Part shown: piece by piece, positions 1-7,637 of the stretch | Layout: each line of letters starts with the position of its first letter | How positions within the stretch are numbered: position 1 is the first letter of the stretch | Source of the DNA: Streptococcus sp. SN-1 | GTDB taxonomy: Bacteria > Bacillota > Bacilli > Lactobacillales > Streptococcaceae | Direction: 5' to 3' | DNA: 64,000 nt | NCBI RefSeq assembly: GCF_041154385.1 | Contig: NZ_AP028929.1 | Coordinates: 930,001 to 994,000 of the forward strand | Made by a program: the position numbers and the translations under genes | The notes under the pieces: generated by a model | The model's database searches: none | Told to the model about the DNA's origin: nothing | The model's input: the letters and a program-made list of their open reading frames with translations, nothing else

Positions 1-800
1 GAATTGACCTGATAGCCAATAGAAAACCGCAGAGTCAAAGGGTTTTATATGAATTGCGAGATCGTTTGAAGAGAAATCAGTTTATACTTAATGATACCAA
101 TCCGGATATTGTCATATCCATAGGTGGGGATGGCATGCTCTTGTCGGCCTTTCATAAGTACGAAGACCAACTTGATAAGGTACGCTTTATCGGTGTTCAT
201 ACGGGACATTTGGGCTTCTATACGGACTACCGTGATTTTGAGTTGGACAAGCTAGTGACCAATTTGCAGCTAGATACCGGAGCAAGGGTTTCTTACCCTG
301 TTCTAAATGTGAAGGTTTTTCTTGGAAATGGAGAGGTCAAGATTTTTCGTGCCCTCAACGAAGCCAGCATTCGCAGATCCGATCGAACCATGGTGGCAGA
401 TATTGTCATCAATGGTGTTCCCTTTGAACGTTTTCGCGGAGATGGCTTAACAGTTTCGACACCGACTGGTAGTACAGCCTATAACAAATCACTTGGTGGA
501 GCTGTTTTACACCCTACCATTGAAGCTTTGCAATTAACGGAAATTGCCAGCCTTAATAATCGTGTCTATCGAACGCTGGGCTCTTCCATTATTGTGCCTA
601 AGAAGGATAAGATTGAACTCATTCCAACAAGAAATGATTACCACACCATTTCGGTTGACAATAGTGTCTATTCTTTTCGTAGTATCGAGCGAATCGAGTA
701 TCAAATTGATCATCATAAGATTCACTTTGTCGCGACTCCTAGCCATACCAGTTTCTGGAACCGCGTTAAGGATGCCTTTATCGGCGAGGTGGACGAATGA
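1..800 (+). CDS. nadK: NAD kinase, 5'-truncated by the window edge
   Basis: ATP/polyphosphate-dependent NAD kinase, which phosphorylates NAD to NADP in the cytosol. The reading frame is open from base 3 (I-D-L-I-A-N-R-K), so the TTG at 54 is not the true start and only a few N-terminal residues are missing. The family's GGDGMLL nucleotide-binding loop, the N-E-A-S segment and a glycine-rich T-P-T-G-S-T-A-Y motif are all present. The stop overlaps the start of the pseudouridine synthase gene by four bases, so the two are probably translationally coupled. Identification is confident from motifs and overall similarity to the streptococcal protein of about 272 residues. Confidence 0.95.
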   Translation, partial: IDLIANRKPQSQRVLYELRDRLKRNQFILNDTNPDIVISIGGDGMLLSAFHKYEDQLDKVRFIGVHTGHLGFYTDYRDFELDKLVTNLQLDTGARVSYPVLNVKVFLGNGEVKIFRALNEASIRRSDRTMVADIVINGVPFERFRGDGLTVSTPTGSTAYNKSLGGAVLHPTIEALQLTEIASLNNRVYRTLGSSIIVPKKDKIELIPTRNDYHTISVDNSVYSFRSIERIEYQIDHHKIHFVATPSHTSFWNRVKDAFIGEVDE

Positions 801-1693
801 GGTTTGAATTTATCGCAGATGAGCATGTCAAGGTTAAGACCTTCTTAAAAAAGCACGAGGTTTCTAAGGGGCTACTGGCTAAGATTAAGTTTCGAGGTGG
901 AGCTATACTGGTCAATGATCAACCACAAAATGCGACGTATCTATTGGATATTGGAGACCGAGTTATCATTGATATTCCTGCTGAGGAAGGCTTTGAAACT
1001 CTCGAAGCTATCGAGCGCCCACTGGATATTCTCTATGAGGATGACCATTTTCTAGTCTTAAATAAACCCTATGGAGTGGCTTCTATTCCTAGTGTTAATC
1101 ACTCCAATACCATCGCTAATTTTATTAAGGGTTACTACGTCAAGCAAGACTATGAAAATCAGCAGATTCACATTGTAACTAGACTTGATAGAGATACTTC
1201 TGGCTTGATGCTCTTTGCCAAGCACGGCTATGCCCACGCACGATTAGACAAGCAGTTGCAGAAGAAGTCCATTGAGAAACGCTACTTTGCTTTGGTTAAA
1301 GGTGATGGACACTTGGAAACAGAGGGGGAAATTATTGCTCCGATTGCGCGTGATGAAGACTCTATTATCACCAGAAGGGTAGCTAAAGGTGGGAAGTACG
1401 CCCATACTTCCTACAAGATTGTCGCTTCCTATGGAAATATTCACTTGGTAGACATTCGCCTGCATACTGGTCGAACCCACCAAATACGAGTCCACTTTTC
1501 TCATATTGGTTTTCCTTTGTTGGGCGATGATTTGTACGGAGGTAGTCTGGACGACGGCATTCAACGTCAGGCCCTGCATTGCCATTACCTATCCTTTTAT
1601 CATCCATTTTTAGAGCAAGGCTTGCAGTTAGAAAGTCCCTTGCCGGATGATTTCAGTAACCTTATTACTCAGTTATCAACTAATACTCTATAA
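797..1693 (+). CDS. RluA-family pseudouridine synthase
   Basis: Isomerises uridine to pseudouridine in structured RNA, most likely 23S rRNA. The 298-residue protein carries the catalytic signature R-L-D-R-D-T-S-G with the nucleophile at Asp131, and the later H-Q-I-R-V-H motif. An S4-like N-terminal segment (about residues 1-60) is compatible with the RluC/RluD subgroup. The start overlaps the nadK stop as ATGA, which fixes it. The subfamily, and so the exact target uridine, cannot be decided from sequence alone, so no gene symbol is given. Confidence 0.92.
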   Translation: MRFEFIADEHVKVKTFLKKHEVSKGLLAKIKFRGGAILVNDQPQNATYLLDIGDRVIIDIPAEEGFETLEAIERPLDILYEDDHFLVLNKPYGVASIPSVNHSNTIANFIKGYYVKQDYENQQIHIVTRLDRDTSGLMLFAKHGYAHARLDKQLQKKSIEKRYFALVKGDGHLETEGEIIAPIARDEDSIITRRVAKGGKYAHTSYKIVASYGNIHLVDIRLHTGRTHQIRVHFSHIGFPLLGDDLYGGSLDDGIQRQALHCHYLSFYHPFLEQGLQLESPLPDDFSNLITQLSTNTL

Positions 1694-1707
1694 AAACTGT
1701 TTCAGAG

Positions 1708-1713
1708 TATAAT
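1708..1713 (+). promoter_or_regulatory. Probable -10 element of pta
   Basis: A perfect TATAAT lies 24 bases before the pta ATG, followed by the ribosome-binding site AAAGGAGA at about 1723-1730. No convincing -35 hexamer is visible at normal spacing. pta may therefore be transcribed both from here and by read-through from nadK and the pseudouridine synthase gene. Confidence 0.5.
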
Positions 1714-1736
1714 TATTATCTTAAAGGAGAAAACTC

Positions 1737-2711
1737 ATGGAAGTTTTTGAAAGTCTCAAAGCCAACCTGGTTGGTAAAAATGCTCGTATCGTTCTCCCTG
1801 AAGGGGAAGAGCCTCGTATTCTTCAAGCAACTAAACGCTTGGTAAAAGAAACAGAAGTGATTCCTGTTTTGCTTGGAAATCCTGAAAAAATTAAAATTTA
1901 TCTTGAAATTGAAGGTATCATGGATGGTTATGAAGTCATTGACCCTCAACATTATCCTCAATTTGAAGAAATGGTTGCTGCCTTGGTGGAGCGTCGCAAG
2001 GGCAAAATGTCTGAAGAAGATGCACGCAAGGTTTTGGTTGAAGATGTCAACTACTTTGGTGTCATGTTGGTTTACCTGGGCTTGGTTGATGGAATGGTAT
2101 CAGGTGCGATTCACTCAACTGCTTCAACAGTTCGTCCAGCCCTTCAAATCATCAAAACTCGTCCAAATGTGACTCGTACTTCAGGTGCCTTCCTCATGGT
2201 TCGTGGTACTGAACGTTACTTATTTGGAGACTGTGCCATCAACATCAATCCAGATGCAGAAGCATTGGCTGAAATTGCCATCAACTCAGCAATCACAGCT
2301 AAGATGTTTGGCATCGAGCCTAAAATTGCTATGCTGAGCTATTCTACTAAAGGTTCAGGATTTGGTGAAAGCGTCGATAAGGTTGTAGAAGCCACTAAAA
2401 TTGCTCACGACTTGCGTCCTGATCTTGAAATCGATGGTGAGTTGCAATTTGATGCAGCCTTTGTTCCCGAAACTGCAGCTCTTAAAGCTCCGGGAAGTAC
2501 AGTAGCTGGTCAAGCAAATGTCTTCATCTTCCCAGGTATCGAGGCAGGAAATATCGGATACAAGATGGCTGAACGTCTTGGTGGTTTTGCAGCTGTAGGA
2601 CCTGTTTTGCAAGGTTTGAACAAACCAGTTAACGACCTTTCTCGTGGATGTAATGCAGATGATGTTTACAAGTTAACCCTTATCACGGCAGCTCAAGCAG
2701 TTCATCAATAA
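1737..2711 (+). CDS. pta: Phosphate acetyltransferase
   Basis: Converts acetyl-CoA and phosphate to acetyl phosphate, which acetate kinase uses to make ATP. In streptococci acetyl phosphate also accumulates from pyruvate oxidase. The 324-residue length is normal for the short, single-domain PTA_PTB form. Recognisable segments are the N-terminal I-V-L-P-E-G-E motif and the C-terminal acyl-phosphate-binding region with G-L-N-K-P-V-N-D-L-S-R-G. The strong ribosome-binding site AAAGGAGA supports the start. A bidirectional terminator follows, separating it from the convergent pepT. Confidence 0.97.
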   Translation: MEVFESLKANLVGKNARIVLPEGEEPRILQATKRLVKETEVIPVLLGNPEKIKIYLEIEGIMDGYEVIDPQHYPQFEEMVAALVERRKGKMSEEDARKVLVEDVNYFGVMLVYLGLVDGMVSGAIHSTASTVRPALQIIKTRPNVTRTSGAFLMVRGTERYLFGDCAININPDAEALAEIAINSAITAKMFGIEPKIAMLSYSTKGSGFGESVDKVVEATKIAHDLRPDLEIDGELQFDAAFVPETAALKAPGSTVAGQANVFIFPGIEAGNIGYKMAERLGGFAAVGPVLQGLNKPVNDLSRGCNADDVYKLTLITAAQAVHQ

Positions 2712-2746
2712 AGAGAAGTGCTACTAAATAATTCGTATTTATAATC

Positions 2747-2795
2747 AAAAAACGCACAGTATCAGGAGTCGAAAACCTTGATACTATGCGTTTTA
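2747..2795. terminator. Bidirectional terminator between pta and pepT
   Basis: A long inverted repeat (AAAACGCACAGTATCA pairing with TGATACTATGCGTTTT) has A-rich and T-rich flanks on both sides. It can therefore terminate the rightward pta transcript and the leftward pepT transcript. Confidence 0.8.
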
Positions 2796-2851
2796 TTGTG
2801 TGAAGATTTACTTCATTTTCTCTTAAAATTGAGTTTTTGCCCAGCCTATTT

Positions 2852-4075
2852 TTAGTCTTTATAAGCTACGATACCAATGATGGTATCAACTGCACGTTCC
2901 ATAGTCTGAAGGCTAACATATTCAAAACGTCCATGCATGTTTTCGCCACCAGCAAAGATATTTGGAGTTGGGATTCCCATAAAGGAAATTTTAGAGCCGT
3001 CTGTCCCTCCACGGATTGGTTCGATAATAGGAGTGATACCTAAATCTTCCATAACGGATTTAGCAATGGTAATTGGAGTCATATCTTTTTCAATGACTTC
3101 TTTCATATTGTAGTACTGGTCTGTCAAGTTGAGAGTGACACGGTCGCTACCAAGTTCTTGATTCATCTTATCAGCGATAGAATGCATTGCTGCTTTACGA
3201 GCTTCAAAGGCATCTTTTTCAAAATCACGAATGATGTAGCTTGCACGAGCCTCTTCGACACTACCTGTCACATTCATTAGATGGTAGAAACCTTGGTAAC
3301 CTTCTGTTAACTCAGGTCGGTCATTCTCAGGAAGTTGATTATGAAAATCAATTGCTAACTGAAGGGCGTTGACCATTTGCCCTTTGGCAGTACCAGGGTG
3401 GACATTGCGTCCTTGGAAATGCAATTCAGCACCCGCTGCTGAAAAGGTCTCGTACTGAAGCTCACCTAGTGGCCCACCATCAACTGTGTAGGCAAAATCA
3501 ACATCAAAATCTTCTGCATCAAATTTATTAGCACCAACACCGATTTCTTCATCTGGACCAAAACCAACACGAATTTCACAGTGCTTGATTTCAGGATGAG
3601 CAGTCAGATATTCAATGGCAGTCATAATCTCAGCAATTCCTGACTTGTCATCAGCTCCTAGCAAGGTTGTTCCATCTGTTGTGATGAGCGTTTGTCCTGG
3701 ATATTTTTCAAGACTCTTAAAGTCAGCTGGATCGAGTTTGAAACCAGAATTTCCAAGTTTAATCACACCACCATCGTAGTTTTCAATTACCTGTGGATTG
3801 ACTCCTTCGGCATTAAAGTCAGCAGTATCCATATGGGAGATGAAGCCAATTTTACGTGTTAAAGATGGATCATTGGCTGGTAAGGTTCCAATTGCAAAAC
3901 CATTTGGTAGATAATAAACATTTTGTAATCCAACACGGTTCATTTCAGGGATAAGAACATTGGTTGCGAAGTCAACCTGACTCTGTGTACTTGGAGTAGT
4001 AGTAGAGTGTTCATCAGAGCGCGTGTTGACCTTAACGTAGGTTAGGAATCGGTCCAAGAGATTGGGATAAGTCAT
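2852..4075 (-). CDS. pepT: Peptidase T (aminotripeptidase)
   Basis: Cytosolic M20-family di-zinc aminopeptidase that removes the N-terminal residue of tripeptides during peptide utilisation. At 407 residues it is the usual length. Zinc-ligand motifs are in order: H-M-D-T-A-D, G-A-D-D-K-S-G and P-D-E-E-I-G-V-G, with the late G-G-T-D-G-S and N-I-F-A-G-G segments. The gene is transcribed alone, away from hemH and towards pta. The start has AAGGAG-like bases upstream (AAAAGGAGTTTTTTATG). Confidence 0.96.
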   Translation of the reverse strand: MTYPNLLDRFLTYVKVNTRSDEHSTTTPSTQSQVDFATNVLIPEMNRVGLQNVYYLPNGFAIGTLPANDPSLTRKIGFISHMDTADFNAEGVNPQVIENYDGGVIKLGNSGFKLDPADFKSLEKYPGQTLITTDGTTLLGADDKSGIAEIMTAIEYLTAHPEIKHCEIRVGFGPDEEIGVGANKFDAEDFDVDFAYTVDGGPLGELQYETFSAAGAELHFQGRNVHPGTAKGQMVNALQLAIDFHNQLPENDRPELTEGYQGFYHLMNVTGSVEEARASYIIRDFEKDAFEARKAAMHSIADKMNQELGSDRVTLNLTDQYYNMKEVIEKDMTPITIAKSVMEDLGITPIIEPIRGGTDGSKISFMGIPTPNIFAGGENMHGRFEYVSLQTMERAVDTIIGIVAYKD

Positions 4076-4167
4076 AAAAAACTCCTTTTGAATTCATTTT
4101 TTCCATTGTATCATAGAAAAGAGAGAAAAACAAAAGACTGAAGTTAGGGAAATTCACTATGTTGGCG

Positions 4168-4196
4168 TTTACTTATTAACGAATTAATGATAAAAT
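4168..4196 (+). promoter_or_regulatory. Promoter of the ferrochelatase-like gene
   Basis: TTTACT at 4168-4173 and TAAAAT at 4191-4196 are separated by 17 bases. They lie about 30 bases before the hemH start, within the divergent region from pepT. Confidence 0.6.
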
Positions 4197-4228
4197 AAAC
4201 TTGATAAAAATATCACAAGGAAGCGATT

Positions 4229-5164
4229 ATGAAAAAAGCAATTTTAATGATGACTTTCGGTTCGCCAGAAGAGATTACCTTTGAAGGTGTGGCTGATTTT
4301 TTCACAAATATTCGTCGTGGAGTGAGACCTCAAGACCACGAGATTCAAACTCTCTATGATAATTATGTACTAATTGGAGGGACGCCTCTGCAAAAAATTA
4401 CTCGAGAAGAGGTTGCCTTGGTAGAAGGCAGGCTGGGGAATGAGTATAGTGTTTATTTTGCTAATAAGTTTTCTAGACCCTTTATTCCAGATGTGATTGG
4501 TCAGATGGAAGCAGACGGCATTGAACAGTGTATTTGCTTGATTTTGGAGCCTCATTATTCTTTCTACTCTGTCATGGGCTATGAAAAATTTTTAGAAAGC
4601 AAACAAATTAAATTTTTAGTCATTAAGGACTGGTATCAAGAAGAAGCGCTCTTAAACTATTGGGCAGATGAAATTGCTAAGATTTTAAAAGAAGAAGTAA
4701 AGCAGGATAGCTTTAAAGTCATCTTTTCAGCCCACAGTGTTCCTATTTTTGCCTTGGATTTTGGTGACCCCTATATCGACCAAATTTTCGAAAATAGCAA
4801 GTTAGTCGCTGAAAAACTAGGCTTGAGTTCAGAGCAATATACTAACACTTGGCAGAGTGAAAGTGATATCGGGATTCCATGGATTAAGCCAGATGTTTTA
4901 GAGTATCTCAGAGAACAGAAAGAACATCCAGACCATTATATTTTTGTTCCTATCAGCTTCATTAGCGAGCATATTGAAGTCTTGTTTGACAATGATGTGG
5001 AATGTTATGACTTGTGTCAGGAATTTGGTGTGAACTATCATCGTCCACCAATGCCAAATACAGATTCTCGTTTGATTGATGCCTTGGTCAATACAGTCAG
5101 AGCCAAAATGAACACCAAGAATTTAAGGAATTTCTCCCAGAAGAAGAAACCTTTGATGAATTAG
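4229..5164 (+). CDS. hemH: Ferrochelatase-like protein, frameshifted near its C-terminus
   Basis: Member of the HemH/CpfC family, which inserts iron into a porphyrin. The conserved histidine is His169 in F-S-A-H-S-V-P, and a later S-F-I-S-E-H-I-E-V segment supplies the family glutamate. The frame ends here after 311 residues. A second frame directly downstream continues in family-like sequence to 5325, and the two together would give about 365 residues. The shift lies at about 5110-5118 and fits the loss of one base. The catalytic core is intact and only the C-terminal extension is replaced. No other haem-biosynthesis gene is in the window, and streptococci generally lack the pathway, so its physiological role is unclear. 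Confidence 0.85.
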   Translation: MKKAILMMTFGSPEEITFEGVADFFTNIRRGVRPQDHEIQTLYDNYVLIGGTPLQKITREEVALVEGRLGNEYSVYFANKFSRPFIPDVIGQMEADGIEQCICLILEPHYSFYSVMGYEKFLESKQIKFLVIKDWYQEEALLNYWADEIAKILKEEVKQDSFKVIFSAHSVPIFALDFGDPYIDQIFENSKLVAEKLGLSSEQYTNTWQSESDIGIPWIKPDVLEYLREQKEHPDHYIFVPISFISEHIEVLFDNDVECYDLCQEFGVNYHRPPMPNTDSRLIDALVNTVRAKMNTKNLRNFSQKKKPLMN

Positions 5165-5325
5165 TTCCTTCAGATGAGACTAAAAACATTTTGGCCGAAT
5201 CTGAAGATTTACAAATGCCAGAATTTGTGAAAAAATTGATTGAGAAAAAAGGTCGTGAAAATGTTAAGATGCCATATCTTATCAAAAAAATGCTTGAGAA
5301 AGCAGGTAAGTTACCAAAAGAGTAA
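5119..5325 (+). pseudogene. hemH: Displaced C-terminal frame of the ferrochelatase-like gene
   Basis: This stretch is open in a different frame from 4229-5164 and reads [15 protein letters not shown] onwards, ending K-L-P-K-E and a TAA at 5323-5325. It has no start or ribosome-binding site of its own. It is best read as the original 3' end of hemH, separated by a single-base deletion, or by a sequencing error near 5113. Confidence 0.75.
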
Positions 5326-5327
5326 AG

Positions 5328-5361
5328 AAAAAGGATTTAGCTTTGCACTAGATCCTTTTAA
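5328..5361. terminator. Bidirectional terminator between hemH and mscL
   Basis: Inverted repeat AAAAGGAT ... ATCCTTTT between the convergent hemH and mscL genes, with A and T runs on either side. Confidence 0.65.
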
Positions 5362-5365
5362 TCGA

Positions 5366-5752
5366 TTATTTTTTCTCAAGAAGGGATTTGATTTCTTGAA
5401 GTACTTCCAACTCAGTTGGAGCAGCTGGAGCTTCCTCAACAGCCTCTTCTTTCTTAGTAAGGCTTTGAGCTTTTTCGATACCTTTGATAACAAAGAAGAG
5501 AACAGTACCGATAACTAGGAAGTTGATAACAGCGCTCAAGAATTTACCATATGTAACACCATTCCAAGCAAGCTCAGCGATGTTTTGTACTTTCGCAGCT
5601 TCCAAGGCTGGATTCAAAATAAGTGGAGTGATGATATCGTTAACAAGTGATGTAACGATTGCACCAAAAGCAGAGGCAATGATCACACCGACAGCAAGGT
5701 CAACAACATTACCACGAAGCAAAAATGCTTTAAGATCTTTTAACATTTTCAT
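5366..5752 (-). CDS. mscL: Large-conductance mechanosensitive channel MscL
   Basis: Homopentameric membrane channel that opens under hypo-osmotic stress to release solutes. TM1 is at about residues 15-40 (A-V-G-V-I-I-A-S-A-F-G-A-I-V-T-S-L-V) with the family's glycine/alanine packing. TM2 is at about 70-95, and a charged cytoplasmic helix ends E-I-K-S-L-L-E-K-K. At 128 residues it is normal for the family. Two ATG codons six bases apart (5752 and 5746) are possible. AAGGA lies 4 bases before the first and 10 before the second, so the start is uncertain by two residues. Confidence 0.95.
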   Translation of the reverse strand: MKMLKDLKAFLLRGNVVDLAVGVIIASAFGAIVTSLVNDIITPLILNPALEAAKVQNIAELAWNGVTYGKFLSAVINFLVIGTVLFFVIKGIEKAQSLTKKEEAVEEAPAAPTELEVLQEIKSLLEKK

Positions 5753-5827
5753 AATTTCCTTTCAAAAAAGTTTACACCTAATTATATATTAATTAAGAAA
5801 AGCTTGCAAGCTATATGCTCAGAAATT

Positions 5828-6259
5828 TTATTTTTCAAAAATAAAAACCTTACTAAAAATATAATTAAGGATAATTATCAATAATTGTGCAAGTATTGTT
5901 TCGATTGCATTGATTTTGTCAAGATTACCGTTTACGAACTGACCAATAATATTAGGAAACTGGGTTACAAATAGAAAAGTAAGGAGCAAGTCTAACAGAA
6001 AAGTAGAAAGGCGGGCAAGAGAAAATTTCACTAAACGTCTTGGCCAATTCTGCCTAGCTTGCTTAAATACAATCCTATCATTTGTGATAAAGGCAAAGAG
6101 GATACCAATAATATTTGCCAAGGTCGTAGCAAGAAGTTCCTGATGACTTAGTTGATAAATGACTAGTCGTGTGAGAATCGAAACTAGAGTTGTTGCAAGG
6201 CCAAAGAAGAGATAGGCTAAGATTTCATTGTTAAAAAATTTTTGAATAGGAATTTTCAT
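5828..6259 (-). CDS. GtrA-like four-helix membrane protein
   Basis: 143-residue protein with four predicted membrane helices, typical of the GtrA/DPMS family. These proteins are often thought to flip or help export lipid-linked sugars for cell-surface glycans. No catalytic motif is expected. The start has no Shine-Dalgarno sequence; instead an extended -10 (TGC TATACT) ends exactly 6 bases before the ATG, so the transcript is predicted to be leaderless. It is divergent from queT. Partner glycosyltransferases are not nearby, so the substrate is unknown. Confidence 0.8.
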   Translation of the reverse strand: MKIPIQKFFNNEILAYLFFGLATTLVSILTRLVIYQLSHQELLATTLANIIGILFAFITNDRIVFKQARQNWPRRLVKFSLARLSTFLLDLLLTFLFVTQFPNIIGQFVNGNLDKINAIETILAQLLIIILNYIFSKVFIFEK

Positions 6260-6265
6260 GGTTTA

Positions 6266-6274
6266 AGTATAGCA
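6266..6274 (-). promoter_or_regulatory. Extended -10 promoter of the GtrA gene (leaderless)
   Basis: On the minus strand the order is TGC, TATACT, six bases (TAAACC), then the ATG at 6259. The transcription start is predicted at the A of the ATG. There is no good -35 at 17 bases, as is common when an extended -10 is present. Confidence 0.6.
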
Positions 6275-6289
6275 TAAAGCAGGCTATTG

Positions 6290-6298
6290 TGCTATACT
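6290..6298 (+). promoter_or_regulatory. Extended -10 promoter for the preQ1 riboswitch/queT
   Basis: TGC TATACT sits about 23 bases before the start of the riboswitch aptamer, back to back with the GtrA promoter. The two -10 elements are only about 20 bases apart on opposite strands, so they may compete for polymerase. Confidence 0.55.
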
Positions 6299-6320
6299 AG
6301 TAAGGTTGAATAAAGCAACC

Positions 6321-6380
6321 CTTGGTGCTTAGCTTCTTTCACCAAGCATATTACACGCGGGCAACCGCTAAAGGAGAAAA
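6321..6380 (+). ncRNA. PreQ1-II riboswitch
   Basis: The leader matches the preQ1-II (COG4708 RNA) pattern. A first stem is formed by CTTGGTG with CACCAAG, separated by CTTAGCTTCTTT. This is followed by CATATTACACG and a second small hairpin GCGG-GCAA-CCGC, and ends in AAAGGAG. The anti-Shine-Dalgarno design, with the ligand-bound pseudoknot covering AAGGAG, is established for this class and implies translational repression of queT by preQ1. The GTG reading frame that runs through this element into queT is therefore not coding. Confidence 0.93.
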
Positions 6381-6381
6381 G

Positions 6382-6891
6382 ATGAAAAAATTAACTATTC
6401 GTGATGTTGCAGACATTGCAATCGTTGCTGCTATCTATGTCGTTTTAACTGTCACACCACCTCTAAATGCCATTAGCTATGGTGCTTATCAGTTCCGTAT
6501 TTCAGAAATGATGAACTTTATGGCTTTTTACAATCCTAAGTACATCATCGGAGTTACCATCGGTTGTATGATTGCTAATTTCTTTAGCTTCGGACTGCTA
6601 GATGTCTTTGTTGGTGGTGGATCAACCCTAGTATTCCTCAGTCTAGGTGTTTGGCTTTTTGCAAAATACAGCAAAGATTACCTCTTTAATGGATTAATTC
6701 GAAAAGATCATTTCTTTTTTTCAATCCTCTTTTCAATTTCCATGTTTACTATCGCTGCAGAGTTGAATATCGTAGCGCAATTACCATTTTTCCTTACTTG
6801 GTTCACAACAGGAGTTGGTGAATTTGCCTCATTGATTATTGGAGCGATTATTATTGGTAAAATTGGTCATCGAATTGATTTAAGCAAATAG
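6382..6891 (+). CDS. queT: QueT-type queuosine precursor transporter
   Basis: Small membrane protein (169 residues, about five to six hydrophobic helices) of the COG4708/QueT family. It is the probable substrate-binding S component of an energy-coupling-factor transporter for the queuosine precursors preQ0/preQ1. The ATG at 6382 is chosen because the ribosome-binding site AAAGGAG is the final element of the preQ1-II riboswitch. The riboswitch supports the substrate assignment. It is a single-gene unit followed by a terminator. Confidence 0.9.
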   Translation: MKKLTIRDVADIAIVAAIYVVLTVTPPLNAISYGAYQFRISEMMNFMAFYNPKYIIGVTIGCMIANFFSFGLLDVFVGGGSTLVFLSLGVWLFAKYSKDYLFNGLIRKDHFFFSILFSISMFTIAAELNIVAQLPFFLTWFTTGVGEFASLIIGAIIIGKIGHRIDLSK

Positions 6892-6899
6892 AAGAAGAC

Positions 6900-6928
6900 A
6901 AGCTAGGTAGCTCTTACCTGGCTTTTTC
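6900..6928 (+). terminator. Terminator of queT
   Basis: Inverted repeat AAGCTAGGTA / TACCTGGCTT followed by a T run (TTTTTCTT), starting 9 bases after the queT stop. Confidence 0.7.
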
Positions 6929-6952
6929 TTATGGAAAATTTTTAAGGAAAAC

Positions 6953-6981
6953 TTGACAGGATTTTCTGATTATAGTATACT
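6953..6981 (+). promoter_or_regulatory. Promoter of tRNA-Thr
   Basis: Consensus TTGACA at 6953-6958 and TATACT at 6976-6981 with a 17-base spacer, ending 10 bases before the mature tRNA 5' end. Confidence 0.8.
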
Positions 6982-6991
6982 TTTCAAGTAA

Positions 6992-7064
6992 GCTGATTTA
7001 GCTCAGTTGGCAGAGCGCATCCATGGTAAGGATGAGGTCGCCGGTTCAATCCCGGCAATTAGCA
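6992..7064 (+). tRNA. tRNA-Thr(GGT)
   Basis: The 73-base cloverleaf has acceptor stem GCTGATT/AATTAGC, D-arm GCTCAGTTGGCAGAGC, and anticodon stem CATCC/GGATG with loop ATGGTAA. The anticodon is GGT at 7025-7027. The T-arm is GCCGG TTCAATC CCGGC. The 3' CCA is not encoded after the discriminator A. It has its own promoter and a terminator just downstream, so it is a single-gene transcription unit. Confidence 0.96.
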
Positions 7065-7078
7065 TGAAATAGACAGAA

Positions 7079-7104
7079 AAGCCCTTTATTTACAAGGGTT
7101 TTTG
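7079..7104 (+). terminator. Terminator of tRNA-Thr
   Basis: Short inverted repeat GCCCTT ... AAGGGT with an A-rich 5' arm and TTTTTG after it, about 15 bases downstream of the tRNA. Confidence 0.65.
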
Positions 7105-7161
7105 TTATGTCTGCCCCAAATTTTTAAAAGATATTTCTATTCAGCTGTGTAAATGAAACTA

Positions 7162-7346
7162 ATACTCAATGAAAATCAAAGAGCAAACTAGGAAGCTAGC
7201 CGCAGGTTGCTCAAAGCACTGCTTTGAGGTTGTAGATAGAACTGACGAAGTCAGCTCAAAACACTGTTTTGAGGTTGTAGATAAGACTGACGAAGTCAGT
7301 CGCATATATACGGTAAGGCGACGCTGACGAAGTTTGAATTTAGTAT
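7162..7346 (-). repeat. BOX element (boxA-boxB-boxB-boxC, minus orientation)
   Basis: The ends match the mitis-group BOX repeat: ATACTCAATGAAAATCAAAG on the plus strand (boxC end), and the complement of the boxA core TCAGCGTCGCCTTACCGTA near 7310-7330. Two boxB-like modules lie between (around 7210-7255 and 7256-7300), each with a CTGACGAAGTCAG palindrome. The terminal ...GAAGAGTAT end is partly degenerate. It lies between tRNA-Thr and the asd leader. The reading frame inside it is not a gene. Confidence 0.88.
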
Positions 7347-7361
7347 AAAGAGTTTCGTCTG

Positions 7362-7390
7362 TTGACAAAAGTCATTCTCTTTAGTAGAAT
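7362..7390 (+). promoter_or_regulatory. Promoter of the asd-motif RNA
   Basis: Perfect TTGACA at 7362-7367 and TAGAAT at 7385-7390, 17 bases apart. This is one of the strongest promoters visible in the window. It directs a transcript that starts near 7397. Confidence 0.8.
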
Positions 7391-7396
7391 AGAAGA

Positions 7397-7540
7397 TGCG
7401 ATGAGTCGATAGGTAGTCTTCGGACTACTATTGAGCATAAGGAGGTCATAACGCAGGAGCGGACCTTGATGAGTTGTGTGAACCTGCTCATCACATGAAG
7501 ATGCCTCTTAGTCCCTGGTCTAACGACTGGGGATTTTTAT
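7397..7540 (+). ncRNA. Structured leader or small RNA upstream of asd (asd RNA motif)
   Basis: A run of hairpins occupies the space between a strong promoter and a terminator: GTAGTC-TTCG-GACTAC at 7413-7428, AGGTC...GACCT at about 7443-7465, GATGAG...CTCATC at about 7468-7491, and the terminator from 7512. Position and structure match the 'asd RNA motif' described in lactic acid bacteria upstream of asd genes. asd has a second promoter after the terminator, so this could be a stand-alone sRNA rather than a cis regulator. No known riboswitch aptamer such as the lysine L-box is recognisable. Confidence 0.72.
7512..7540 (+). terminator. Terminator at the end of the asd-motif RNA
   Basis: Eight-pair stem TCCCTGGT / ACTGGGGA, including two G-T pairs, with loop CTAACG and a following T run. 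Confidence 0.8.
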
Positions 7541-7564
7541 TTTCTAAAAAATGATGAAAAAGCT

Positions 7565-7592
7565 TTGCAATTCATGGAAAAAGTAGTATAAT
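7565..7592 (+). promoter_or_regulatory. Second promoter for asd-dapA
   Basis: TTGCAA at 7565-7570 and TATAAT at 7587-7592 (16-base spacer), downstream of the RNA terminator and 45 bases before the asd start. Its presence means asd need not depend on read-through from the leader RNA. Confidence 0.7.
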
Positions 7593-7637
7593 ACATCTAT
7601 TATAGAAATTTTTAGAAAATTCCGAAAGAGGTTACTT

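Noticed and set aside
6322..6381. N-terminal extension of queT from a GTG at 6322
   Set aside because: The bases form a preQ1-II riboswitch aptamer, and the ribosome-binding site lies after them.
7159..7368. 70-codon frame on the minus strand
   Set aside because: It is a BOX element with repeated modules, not a protein-coding gene.
7397..7540. Lysine riboswitch upstream of asd
   Set aside because: The conserved L-box core is absent; the structure fits the asd RNA motif better.
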